A stretch of 32,159 nucleotides of DNA. Origin: JAUVKT01 sp036350795 (lineage in GTDB: Bacteria > Bacteroidota > Bacteroidia > Bacteroidales > VadinHA17). Location: the NCBI GenBank assembly GCA_036350795.1, contig JAZBNV010000145.1, forward strand, positions 1 through 32,159, written 5' to 3'. The position numbers were made by a program, and so were the translations under genes. Under the pieces are notes generated by a model. The model saw only the letters and a program-made list of their open reading frames with translations, did no database searches and was not told where the DNA came from. Below are positions 1 to 8,362 of this stretch, in pieces. Within the stretch, counting starts at the first letter, position 1. Every line of letters starts with the position of its first letter.

Positions 1-506
1 ATAAACACCTTTCCCTGGATTCCGTTTTCTGCAGCAATTTGTGGATACTTTACGCGTTTCTGAACCCACTCACGAAATTTATTAACATCACCACCCCTGA
101 ATGAGGGCATGTCTTCAACCACAACAAAAATCTCTTCCTCTTCTTCTTCCTCCTCCTCGTCAACGGCAAAGTCATACATCTCTACTTCATCGTCAAAACT
201 GGTTTCATCGTCAGCAAATAAAATCTCGTTTTCAATAACAACATCATCTTCAACTATTTCGAAAATCTCAGTTACCTCAGGCACCTCAGGTGGAGTCTCA
301 GGTTGCTGCTGTTCCATTTCTGTTATAGGAATCATTTCTTCTTCGATAATATCGTTATTACCTGTATCAAAGGGGTTTGCCCCTTTCTCTCCGGTAGTCC
401 ACTCAAAAGCGATAAGACAGAGTGAGAGTACTATTACCAGACCAAGCTGAAAGAATATACCTTTCCGCTTTTCAAGATTTACATTGTCGTTTTTCTTAAT
501 TTCCAT
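1..506 (-). CDS. TonB family energy transducer, N-terminal part (cut by window edge)
   Basis: The reading frame opens at an ATG at 506 and runs off the left edge after 168 codons. Residues 1-15 are short and charged, and 16-36 form one membrane segment (GIFFQLGLVIVLSLCLIAFE), as expected for a TonB anchored in the inner membrane. Residues 52-126 are a long acidic periplasmic linker ending in nine consecutive Glu (117-125). The stretch VEDMPSFRGGD (130-140) followed by KYPQIAAENGIQGKVF (153-168) is the start of the TonB C-terminal domain, which contacts outer-membrane receptors. By family, it passes proton-motive-force energy from ExbB/ExbD to TonB-dependent transporters. The linker is Glu/Asp-rich rather than Pro/Lys-rich, which I recall as common in Bacteroidota. 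No ExbB/D gene is visible here. The family call is firm; the substrate is unknown. Confidence 0.88.
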   Translation of the reverse strand, partial: MEIKKNDNVNLEKRKGIFFQLGLVIVLSLCLIAFEWTTGEKGANPFDTGNNDIIEEEMIPITEMEQQQPETPPEVPEVTEIFEIVEDDVVIENEILFADDETSFDDEVEMYDFAVDEEEEEEEEEIFVVVEDMPSFRGGDVNKFREWVQKRVKYPQIAAENGIQGKVF

Positions 507-678
507 AATAAATCATTTTGAGGGGCTAAAAATAAGTATTAAATGAATTAATGTCAAATATTTATCAGTTCAGCTCCGAAAATTAACATAATTTTTCACG
601 GTAAAAACACTTCTCCCCTGACATTTAAGTAATTACCGTTTATTACATAAGTCATTTTAAGGCTGTACAACATATTTT

Positions 679-707
679 TTGAAGATTACAAAAAATAATT
701 AATTTTG
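679..707 (+). promoter_or_regulatory. Bacteroidota-type promoter for the tRNA-Ala transcript
   Basis: A TTG at 679-681 is followed after 18 bases by TAATTTTG at 700-707, which fits the -33 TTG / -7 TAnnTTTG pattern of the Bacteroidota primary sigma factor. Transcription would begin near 712-714, just at the start of the partial tRNA copy and about 45 bases before the intact tRNA. The call rests on motif and spacing only. Confidence 0.6.
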
Positions 708-713
708 CACAGC

Positions 714-732
714 CCGGGGATATAGCTCAGTT
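714..732 (+). repeat. Partial copy of the tRNA-Ala 5' end (19-bp direct repeat)
   Basis: The sequence ccggggatatagctcagtt occurs at 714-732 and again at 757-775, where it is the beginning of the intact tRNA-Ala with two preceding bases. Similarity stops after 19 bases, so this copy lacks the anticodon and T arms and cannot be a tRNA. It can form a short hairpin of its own with the tcccgg at 735-740. It sits between the putative promoter and the real gene and so would be in the 5' leader. Confidence 0.8.
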
Positions 733-758
733 ATTCCCGGAAATTGTTCTTTTATTCC

Positions 759-832
759 GGGGATATAGCTCAGTTGGCTAGAGTGCGTGACTGGCAGTCA
801 CGAGGTCAGGGGTTCGATTCCCCTTATCTCCA
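759..832 (+). tRNA. tRNA-Ala (anticodon GGC)
   Basis: A full cloverleaf can be folded by eye. The acceptor arm pairs GGGGATA (759-765) with TATCTCC (825-831), including the G3:U70 wobble that marks alanine tRNAs. The D arm is GCTCAGTTGGCTAGAGT, the anticodon stem CGTGA/TCACG closes the loop CTGGCAG with anticodon GGC, and the T arm AGGGG/CCCCT closes a TTCGATT loop. The discriminator base is A832. The next bases are CCT, so CCA is not encoded. A strong terminator follows at 864-893. Confidence 0.95.
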
Positions 833-1351
833 CCTCCGCCTGATCACTGATCAAGCAAACACTGCCACCTTCATCGAAGGTGGCTTTTGTTTTATAGACC
901 CGGATGGAGCTTGCTCCAGGAAGGGTCTGAAAAACAAAAGATAACATTTGCCATTGGCAAATGGCAGTGCTTATTTGCAATACAGGATACAAGGAGTCGC
1001 CGAACGAAGTGAGGCATCATTTAGACCATCCTGTTCTGATGCTTCTCCTGTTTTTATTTTCAGAGCGGGGATCACCGAATACCCGGGAAAGCACCTTCCT
1101 GTCTAACCATCTTCAAAGAACTCCCTTTATTTCAACAAAATAGCCACAAAAAACATGCCGGTATTTATACCATAGGGCTTATACTCAGTGATAAGTACTG
1201 TATTCTTTCTTCTATTGTTAGAATACTTTATTATTCCAATACTTTGTTTCATCTTATCTCCCGCTAAATCAATAAATAAATTTCAGTCAATATTCGTCAA
1301 TCTCCACAGGAGTGGGTATATTTGAATCTTTCCAACATAAATAAAGAAATC
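833..1351. other. Intergenic region with several small palindromes, no credible gene
   Basis: After the terminator there are three inverted repeats. First, AGACCC (896-901) pairs with GGGTCT (923-928) and encloses GGAGC/GCTCC. Second, ATTTGCCA/TGGCAAAT (946-962) overlaps and competes with TGCCATT/AATGGCA (949-966). Third, GAGGCATCA (1011-1019) pairs with TGATGCTTC (1037-1045, one G-U) and is followed closely by a T-rich run (1051-1060). ACAGGAT (982-988) and ATCCTGT (1028-1034) are a further complementary pair. From about 1090 to 1351 I see only AT-rich leader of the next gene. The short open frames here overlap the tRNA or cross the palindromes and match no family I know. Confidence 0.6.
864..893 (+). 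terminator. Rho-independent terminator after tRNA-Ala
   Basis: A perfect 9-bp stem, GCCACCTTC (864-872) with GAAGGTGGC (876-884) around a 3-base loop, is followed by TTTTGTTTT (885-893). The distance from the tRNA end is about 30 bases, as expected for processing of a 3' trailer. Confidence 0.85.
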
Positions 1352-4060
1352 ATGAAATTATCTACAAGATTATCCCTGATCACACTTCTACTGGGCTTAT
1401 CTCTGACATTATCTGCACAGAAAACAGACCTGCAGATAAAGGATTATGCACAGTGGCAGAACCTCGGCACCTATACTGTTACTGATGATGGAAACTGGGT
1501 AGCCTGGCATATAAGTCTTGTTGAGGGCGACGATACACTTTATATAAAGAACCTCGAAACGGAAAAAGACTACAAATACCCGCTTTCTTCGCAGCCAGCA
1601 TTCTCTTCCGACTCAAAATGGATTTCGATGCAGATTCATTACAGCGAGAAGGAACAGGAAAAAATGAGAGAAGGCAAAAAGGAAATAAAGAATAAAGTAC
1701 GGCTTCTAAACCTGGAAACAGGTAAAGAGCGGGTGTTTAACGATGTACAGTCATCAGAGTTCACTGACGACGGGAAACACCTGTTAATGAGAACTTATGC
1801 TGAAAAGGGAGTAAAAACTAACGACATTACTCTTTGCAGGCTCGAAAATGGTATACTAAAAAACCTGGGTAATATAAAGGAGTATTCTGTAAACAAAGCA
1901 GGAGACAGGCTGGCCTATATAGTTGATGTGAAAGGATCGCTTGGAAATGCCGTAGAACTGTTCAACCTTGATACCTATACCCTGAGAACCATTGACAGTG
2001 ATACTACATCCTATTCCGGCCTGAGGTGGGAAAAAGAGGGAAAGGCTTTCTCCTTCCTGAAAGAATTCCCCGATACTGCGTATAAAGAAATGAATCACAG
2101 GGTATTTGCAGTAAGAGATATTTACGGAACTCTTACAATCAATTCTTTCAATCCCCTGGGGTCTGCAAATATACCAGGCGATATGAGGGTCAGGGAAACC
2201 TACACCCCCACTTTTTCAGACGACATGTCCATACTTTATTTCGGGGTCTACGAATGGACCAGGAAAGAAAGCAAGGAAGATAAGAAGAAAGACAAGGAAA
2301 AGCTCCCCGGTGTTGATATCTGGCACTGGAAAGACGATCCTATACAACCAAATCAGCAGGTTACCTACCCGAGGTCTGAGGCCAACTTTACCTATATGTT
2401 TGCATGGAATATTAATTCAGGCAAAATAGTCAGGATCTCAGACGATGAACTACAGGATCCAAGGATAAGCGGCAATGGCATGAAGGTACTTGTCAGAAGC
2501 GATAAGGCCTACAGGCCACAGTTCAGGACTCCGCTCTATGATCATTACCTTGTTGATCCGACAACAGGCGAAAAGAAGGAAATACTGAAAGGATTTTCCA
2601 CTATCTACGGCTCCTCGCCCGAGGGCAAATTCCTGTACTATTTCAAGGATAAGGCCTGGTGGCTTTATAATGTGGAGAATAATAAGCATACAAATATGAC
2701 CGGTAGTCTTGATACAGATTTCTGGAATACACGGGACGATTTACCAAAGGATATAAAACCACCTTTTGGATTCGGAGGCTGGCTGAAAGATGATGTTGCA
2801 ATGCTTGTATACGATGAATATGATGTATGGAAAGTTCCGGCAAACGGGACTCCACCAGAGAAACTAACCGAAGGAAAAGCAAGCGAAATAATACACAGGG
2901 TAACAAGGCTCGACTATGAAGAAGATTACCTTGACGCGGCCGAAGACCTCTATATATCTCTTACAGGCGACAAGTCAAAGTGGAGCGGATATGGAAAAAT
3001 AAGCCCGAAGGGAAAATATAAAGAACTGATCTATAAAGATATGGCAATAGGTGGTTTGCGTAAAGCCAAAAATGCCGACAGGTTCCTGTATACAGAGCAA
3101 AGCTATTCGGATTCTCCCGATATTTTTGTAAGCGGGGCCGGTTTTGGCAAAGCCTCCCAGGTATCTGCTACAAACCTGCAGCAGGAAAAATACCACTGGG
3201 GCAGATCAGAGCTTATAGAATATACCAACAGGGATGGAAAAAAGATGCAGGGTGCCTTATATTATCCTGCCAACTACCAGGAGGGTAAAAAATACCCCAT
3301 GATAGTATATATTTACGAAATAAGGTCAACAGGACTGCACCGCTATGTTTCTCCCTCCGACGAGAGTGCTTATAACACAACTAATTACACAACAAGTGGC
3401 TACTTTATTTTCCAGCCCGACATAGTATACAAAACAAATCACCCCGGCGAGTCGGCAGTTGATTGTGTTGTTCCGGCAGTTGAAGAAGTACTTAAGACAG
3501 GTATGATTGATAAGGATAAAATAGGCTTGATGGGGCATAGCTGGGGAGCTTACCAGACCAGTTTCATTATCACCCAGACAGATCTCTTCTCTGCAGCAGT
3601 GGCAGGAGCTCCTCTTATTAACATGATAAGCATGTACAATGAGATATACTGGAACAGTGGCAGTCCCAACCAGAATATTTTCGAAACTTCGCAGGGAAGG
3701 CTTCGTGAACCATGGTGGGACCTGATGAAGGAATATATGGATAACTCACCTATGTTTAATGCTGATAAAATCACTACCCCACTCCTGGTGGCATTCGGAA
3801 ACAAGGATGGTGCAGTTGACTGGCACCAGGGTATTGAGATGTTTACCACGATGAGGCGTATGGAAAAACCATATATAATGCTTGTATATGAAGGCGAAAA
3901 TCATGGTCTGAGGCAGAAGGAAAACATGAAAGACTACTGCCAGAAGACAAGGGAATTTTTCGAACATCATCTCCTGGGTAATGAAGCGGCAGAATGGATA
4001 GTGAAGGGGAAAACATATATGCAGAAAAAAAAGGAAGAAGAATTAAACGAAAAAAAATAG
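1352..4060 (+). CDS. Secreted S9 (prolyl oligopeptidase) family serine peptidase
   Basis: The ATG at 1352 gives 902 residues beginning MKLSTRLSLITLLLGLSLTLSAQ, a Sec signal peptide with likely cleavage after the Ala of SAQ. The longer frame starts at a TTG ten codons earlier and would spoil this. Residues about 25-600 have the repeated WSxDG-like and LxxxTG elements of a TolB/DPP-type beta-propeller. The C-terminal third is an alpha/beta hydrolase with the nucleophile motif GHSWGAY (Ser730), an acid in FGNKDGAVDW (Asp819) and a His in ENHGLR (His851). The nucleophile elbow is GxSxGA rather than the usual GxSxGG. The family cleaves peptides and is likely periplasmic here. The C-terminus is Lys/Glu-rich. 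UPF0104 follows after 35 bases, possibly co-transcribed. The exact substrate preference cannot be read from the sequence. Confidence 0.88.
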   Translation: MKLSTRLSLITLLLGLSLTLSAQKTDLQIKDYAQWQNLGTYTVTDDGNWVAWHISLVEGDDTLYIKNLETEKDYKYPLSSQPAFSSDSKWISMQIHYSEKEQEKMREGKKEIKNKVRLLNLETGKERVFNDVQSSEFTDDGKHLLMRTYAEKGVKTNDITLCRLENGILKNLGNIKEYSVNKAGDRLAYIVDVKGSLGNAVELFNLDTYTLRTIDSDTTSYSGLRWEKEGKAFSFLKEFPDTAYKEMNHRVFAVRDIYGTLTINSFNPLGSANIPGDMRVRETYTPTFSDDMSILYFGVYEWTRKESKEDKKKDKEKLPGVDIWHWKDDPIQPNQQVTYPRSEANFTYMFAWNINSGKIVRISDDELQDPRISGNGMKVLVRSDKAYRPQFRTPLYDHYLVDPTTGEKKEILKGFSTIYGSSPEGKFLYYFKDKAWWLYNVENNKHTNMTGSLDTDFWNTRDDLPKDIKPPFGFGGWLKDDVAMLVYDEYDVWKVPANGTPPEKLTEGKASEIIHRVTRLDYEEDYLDAAEDLYISLTGDKSKWSGYGKISPKGKYKELIYKDMAIGGLRKAKNADRFLYTEQSYSDSPDIFVSGAGFGKASQVSATNLQQEKYHWGRSELIEYTNRDGKKMQGALYYPANYQEGKKYPMIVYIYEIRSTGLHRYVSPSDESAYNTTNYTTSGYFIFQPDIVYKTNHPGESAVDCVVPAVEEVLKTGMIDKDKIGLMGHSWGAYQTSFIITQTDLFSAAVAGAPLINMISMYNEIYWNSGSPNQNIFETSQGRLREPWWDLMKEYMDNSPMFNADKITTPLLVAFGNKDGAVDWHQGIEMFTTMRRMEKPYIMLVYEGENHGLRQKENMKDYCQKTREFFEHHLLGNEAAEWIVKGKTYMQKKKEEELNEKK

Positions 4061-4095
4061 ATTGTCCGCCACTCTTTAGGACATGACCATTTTAT

Positions 4096-5199
4096 ATGGC
4101 CAGATTAACAAGGAAAGAAGTAGTAAGAAGAATAAGGCCCCGCAATATTATTTTACCTGTCGCGATAGGTCTGATAATTGTTGCCCTGCTTCTCAGAAGG
4201 GAGTACAGCCAGGATGCCCTGTCGAACCTGAGTTTTGAAAGGAAATCTTTCTTCTTCCTTCTGATTGCCCTGGGCTGTATGATTTGCCGGGATCTTGGGT
4301 ATATGATCAGGATCAGGATTCTGACAGATAATGATCTTACCTGGAAACAGGCATTCAGGGTGATTATGCTCTGGGAGTTCACTTCGTCAATCTCGCCATC
4401 AACAATTGGGGGTACGGCTGTTGCCCTGGTCTTTATTCATAAGGAAGGAATAAGCGTAGGCCGCTCATCGTCAGTTGTTCTTCTTACAAGTTTCCTTGAT
4501 GAGTTGTATTTTGTTATTATGTTTCCTGTCTTATTTATAATTATCGGGGGCAATAATCTATTTATGCAGGAAGGGATGCTGTCTGGCAGGCAATGGTTTT
4601 CCAACGAGCTCTTTCTTATTGCAATAATAGGGTACATTATTAAGCTGATTTGGGTAATCCTGGTGGGCTATGGGCTTTTCCTTAATCCCCGGGGGCTCAG
4701 ATCGCTGATTATTAAAATATTTAAACTTCCCGGACTGAAACGCTGGCACGAGGCAGCTGTTAATGCCGGTGATGATATTATCACCAGTTCAAAGCATATT
4801 TCAAGCAAGCCCTTTCACTTCTGGATTAAGGCAGGCCTCGCCACATTTCTTTCGTGGACGGCAAGATACTGGGTAGCAAATGCAGTGCTGACAGCCTTTT
4901 TTGAAGTAAGGGAACATTTCCTGATTTTTGCCAGGCAGCTCGTTATGTTTATTATGATGATAATAAGTCCGACTCCGGGAGGCAGCGGTATTGCAGAATT
5001 AATCTTTTCGCGTTACCTGTCAGATTTTGTTCCGGTTGATGCAGATCATATTGCTGCCACAGCGCTTGCTATAGCTCTTATCTGGCGTGCTATAAGTTAC
5101 TATCCCTATCTTATCGCTGGAATAATTATTGCACCGGGATGGATAAGGAAAAGCTTCATTACTAAAAAGGAAAAAAACCCGGGGATGGAAAAAGATTAA
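4096..5199 (+). CDS. UPF0104 / lysylphosphatidylglycerol-synthase-TM-like membrane protein
   Basis: This 367-residue integral membrane protein has about eight hydrophobic segments, among them residues 18-34, 52-66, 122-150, 170-195, 250-270 and 325-350. Conserved features of the UPF0104 (LPG synthase TM region, flippase-like) family are visible: polar motifs in membrane context (WEFTSSISPSTIGGTAVAL near 94-112, and MMIISPTPGGSGIAEL near 282-297) whose Pro/Gly/Ser pattern is typical. It lacks the C-terminal lysyl-transferase domain of MprF, so it is not a complete LPG synthase. Members are thought to move or modify lipids or glycolipids in the inner membrane, but this one's substrate is unknown. 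It starts 35 bases after the S9 peptidase, and the ABC protein follows after 55 bases. Confidence 0.8.
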   Translation: MARLTRKEVVRRIRPRNIILPVAIGLIIVALLLRREYSQDALSNLSFERKSFFFLLIALGCMICRDLGYMIRIRILTDNDLTWKQAFRVIMLWEFTSSISPSTIGGTAVALVFIHKEGISVGRSSSVVLLTSFLDELYFVIMFPVLFIIIGGNNLFMQEGMLSGRQWFSNELFLIAIIGYIIKLIWVILVGYGLFLNPRGLRSLIIKIFKLPGLKRWHEAAVNAGDDIITSSKHISSKPFHFWIKAGLATFLSWTARYWVANAVLTAFFEVREHFLIFARQLVMFIMMIISPTPGGSGIAELIFSRYLSDFVPVDADHIAATALAIALIWRAISYYPYLIAGIIIAPGWIRKSFITKKEKNPGMEKD

Positions 5200-5254
5200 C
5201 ATATTTAATTAATTTTATCACTGCACAGGGTACCCATAAATATACAGTCGACAC

Positions 5255-8200
5255 ATGAGTGAGGAAATACTAAAGGCTTTGATGCAACTCTTTGCACTTA
5301 TTGTAAAGCAGGATGGTGGCATGCTTAAGAATGAAAGGCAGTACGTCTATAACTTCCTCACAAAGCAACTGAGCACAGACTCTATACCTGAATACCTTGA
5401 GCTCTTCGATTCAAACGCCGGCAGTATTATTGATACCGATCCTGTAATCGAATTTGAACCACCCTCGGTTAAAGACTCGGTAAAAATTTTCGGCATATGC
5501 AAAAAGATTAACAAAACATTAAACCAGAGCCAGAAGGTTGTTGTGCTTATGAGGCTCCTGGAGATGGTAGATGCCGATAAGCGCTACACTCCCCAGAGGA
5601 TGAATATTATCAATACTGTTGCCGAAGTATTCAGGATCAGCAAGGCAGAATCAAATAGTATTGAAGAATTTGTGAAACTGGAAGCAGAATCTGAAGCCGA
5701 AACTGAAGTAATTTTAAAGCTGGGAAACGAATCCACCTGCCTTAACTGCAATGATGTTGAGAAAGAACAGGCCGACACAAAGATATTTGTGCTTCGGATT
5801 GAAAGCGTTGACCTCTTCTTCCTGAAGCACTTCTCAGGCAGCCAGTTATCGATGAACGGCTTGCCCCTGCAGATTGGTAAAATTTATACTGTCCCCAAAG
5901 GCTCATCACTGAGGTACCAGCACGGCCAGCCAATCTATTACAGTGATTTTTCATCGCATTTCATGGCAAAACAGGATTTCAACAGAATAAGCCTGGTTGC
6001 CCGTGATCTTCAATATGTCTTCCCCGGCAATGATGTTGGACTGAGCAGGGTTAATATCTCCGAATCTGAAGGTACTCTGATGGGAATTATGGGCTCGAGC
6101 GGGTCTGGTAAAACAACACTCCTGAACTGTTTAAGCGGCATCCTGAAGCCCGGTACCGGTTCTGTTTTTATTAACGGGATTAACATCCATTCTGATCATG
6201 ATTTAATAAAAGGTGTTATTGGATTTGTGCCCCAGGATGATCTGCTTATTGAAGATCTGACAGTATTTCAGAATCTTTATTTTGCGGCAAGCCTTTGTTT
6301 TAAGGATCTTGATAATAAGGAACTTACAAACCTGGTCGACAGATCCCTTCAAAGCCTTGGGCTCTTTGAAAAACGCGATCTCAAGGTTGGTTCTCCGCTG
6401 AATAAGGTTATTAGCGGCGGTCAGAGAAAAAGGCTTAATATTGCCCTTGAACTTATTAGAGAGCCATCAATATTGTTCCTCGACGAACCTACATCGGGAC
6501 TCTCTTCAAGAGATTCTGAAAACGTTATGGACCTGCTCAGGGAACTTACCTTTAAAGGTAAGCTGGTTGTAACTGTAATTCATCAGCCTTCGTCAGAAAT
6601 CTATAAGATGTTTGACAGGATGATGGTACTCGACCAGGGCGGCGAAGTGGCATATTACGGAAACCCGGTTGAAGCACTTATCTATTTTAAGAAGCTTGAT
6701 GCACAGATAGAAAGCAGTATTGGCGAATGCCCCACATGTGGTAATATCAACCCTGAGATTATCTTCAATATTATGGAGACAGAGGTTGTGGATGAGTTCG
6801 GCAGGTATACAGGTGTAAGAAAGATGTCTCCAAAGGACTGGGCGCGGGAATTCAAGGACAGGTATCCCAACGAAGAAATGCAGGCTGCTACCGAAGCCCC
6901 TCCCTCAAACCTGAGCATCCCTTCAAAATTGAGACAATGGTACATATTCTCAAAACGAGACCTCCTTGGCAAGATAGCCAACAAACAATATGTGCTGCTG
7001 ACTCTCTTCGAAGCCCCGGTACTTGGGTTTATACTGTCATATATAATCAGGTATATTGCCGACCCCTCGTCCAGTATTTATGTTTTCAGGGAAAATGAAA
7101 ATATCCCGATTTACATCTTTATGAGCCTTATTGTGGCTCTTTTCCTGGGTCTTATTACCAGTGCCGAAGAAATTTTTAAAGACCGGAAAATTCTTAACAG
7201 GGAAAGATTCCTCGATCTTAACAGAAACTCCTACCTGCTTGCCAAAACAGGAATACTCCTGGTTATTTCGGCCATACATGCTCTTTTATTTGTAGCTCTT
7301 GCCAACCCGATCCTGGGAATTAAAGGAATGTATCTCCAGTACTGGCTTGCATTTTTCACCACCGCTGCGTGTGCAAACCTGATAGGACTGAATATTTCTG
7401 CATCTTTCAACTCGGCCATAACGATATACATTATTGTACCAATGATAATGATTCCTATGATGGTTCTGAGTGGTGCAATGTTCCCTTTCGACAAGCTTAA
7501 CAGAACAATAGGAAGTGTGGGGCGGGTTCCTTTTATAGCTGAAATAATGCCAACTAAATGGACCTATGAAGCACTGATGGTTGCCCAGGCAAAAGACAAC
7601 AGGTACGATAAACAGGTATACGATTACTATCTGACCGAAAGCCAGGCAGACTACTATGCTGCCATGCGCCTCAGGTCGCTTGAAACAGCCCTGGATAATA
7701 CCACAAGGGCATTCAGAAACGGGCAGCTAAGTGAAAAAACTCCCGCAGATCTTGCCCTTATCCACAACGAGATTAAATTCCTTTCAGATCCCGGACCCCT
7801 GCAGCCTTTTGGTGCAACTGATAAAATTAACCCAGCTGAATTCAATACTGAGCTGGCAAATGAAATCAGGAATTATATTAAAACCGCAGAATTGTATTAC
7901 AATGACATTGTTACCAGGGCAATGATCAGGAGGGACATATTTGTTAATGCCAACAGGGAGACACTGAAACCCCTGATGGATAATTATCATAACGACAGGC
8001 TCTGGGAGATTGTAAAAAAACTTTACGAGCCTAATAAGATATTAAAATATAAAAACAGCTTCGTTCAGAACTATGATCCCATTTACCAGCAACCTGAAAT
8101 AAGAGGACCTCTAAGCTTCAGAACTCATTTCTTTTCACCTCTCAAACCAATATTTGGCAGATATGTTGATACCTTTATTTTCAATATCGCCTTTGTGTGG

Positions 8201-8278
8201 TTGCTTACCATTGGCCTCTATTTGCTCTTATATTTTGATATTATAAGTAAAGTGCTTAACAAATTAGGATGGAAATAA
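5255..8278 (+). CDS. ABCG-like ABC half-transporter with TerB-like N-terminus (ATPase fused to permease)
   Basis: The protein has 1007 residues. The first 140 or so are helical and resemble TerB/DjlA-type domains (LMQLFALIVKQDGGMLKNERQYV; VVLMRLLEMVDADKRYTPQR). Residues about 170-245 are a small beta-rich region that looks FHA-like, a weak call. The ATPase then shows Walker A GSSGSGKTT (280-288, Lys286), the ABC signature SGGQ (387-390), and Walker B ILFLDEPTSG (Asp410, Glu411). Next comes a CPTC motif near residue 493; an isolated CLNC lies near 164. The C-terminal permease has about six membrane segments, two of them flanking a large soluble loop at about 785-965. NBD-before-TMD order matches the ABCG subfamily, which works as dimers. 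The cargo is unknown. No separate permease gene is adjacent, consistent with a self-contained half-transporter. Confidence 0.85.
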   Translation: MSEEILKALMQLFALIVKQDGGMLKNERQYVYNFLTKQLSTDSIPEYLELFDSNAGSIIDTDPVIEFEPPSVKDSVKIFGICKKINKTLNQSQKVVVLMRLLEMVDADKRYTPQRMNIINTVAEVFRISKAESNSIEEFVKLEAESEAETEVILKLGNESTCLNCNDVEKEQADTKIFVLRIESVDLFFLKHFSGSQLSMNGLPLQIGKIYTVPKGSSLRYQHGQPIYYSDFSSHFMAKQDFNRISLVARDLQYVFPGNDVGLSRVNISESEGTLMGIMGSSGSGKTTLLNCLSGILKPGTGSVFINGINIHSDHDLIKGVIGFVPQDDLLIEDLTVFQNLYFAASLCFKDLDNKELTNLVDRSLQSLGLFEKRDLKVGSPLNKVISGGQRKRLNIALELIREPSILFLDEPTSGLSSRDSENVMDLLRELTFKGKLVVTVIHQPSSEIYKMFDRMMVLDQGGEVAYYGNPVEALIYFKKLDAQIESSIGECPTCGNINPEIIFNIMETEVVDEFGRYTGVRKMSPKDWAREFKDRYPNEEMQAATEAPPSNLSIPSKLRQWYIFSKRDLLGKIANKQYVLLTLFEAPVLGFILSYIIRYIADPSSSIYVFRENENIPIYIFMSLIVALFLGLITSAEEIFKDRKILNRERFLDLNRNSYLLAKTGILLVISAIHALLFVALANPILGIKGMYLQYWLAFFTTAACANLIGLNISASFNSAITIYIIVPMIMIPMMVLSGAMFPFDKLNRTIGSVGRVPFIAEIMPTKWTYEALMVAQAKDNRYDKQVYDYYLTESQADYYAAMRLRSLETALDNTTRAFRNGQLSEKTPADLALIHNEIKFLSDPGPLQPFGATDKINPAEFNTELANEIRNYIKTAELYYNDIVTRAMIRRDIFVNANRETLKPLMDNYHNDRLWEIVKKLYEPNKILKYKNSFVQNYDPIYQQPEIRGPLSFRTHFFSPLKPIFGRYVDTFIFNIAFVWLLTIGLYLLLYFDIISKVLNKLGWK

Positions 8279-8329
8279 TTTAGACTATCGTATTATAAGC
8301 AGATTACTTTTTTTTGTTAATATTTTTAA

Positions 8330-8337
8330 TATTTTTG
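8330..8337 (+). promoter_or_regulatory. Putative -7 box of the lipoprotein gene
   Basis: TATTTTTG fits TAnnTTTG. No well-spaced TTG lies upstream, so this is weak. If used, transcription would begin near 8343-8347. That makes the GTG at 8345 an unlikely start and supports the ATG at 8363. Confidence 0.35.
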
Positions 8338-8362
8338 TATATCAGTGCCAAAGTCGCAATAT

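Noticed and set aside
109..450. Serine-rich open reading frame on the plus strand
   Set aside because: It is the antisense shadow of the acidic Glu codons of the TonB gene on the minus strand, which has a membrane segment and TonB C-terminal motif.
744..1143. Short open frames around tRNA-Ala and the following palindromes
   Set aside because: They run through the tRNA, the terminator or inverted repeats, and have no family similarity I recognise.
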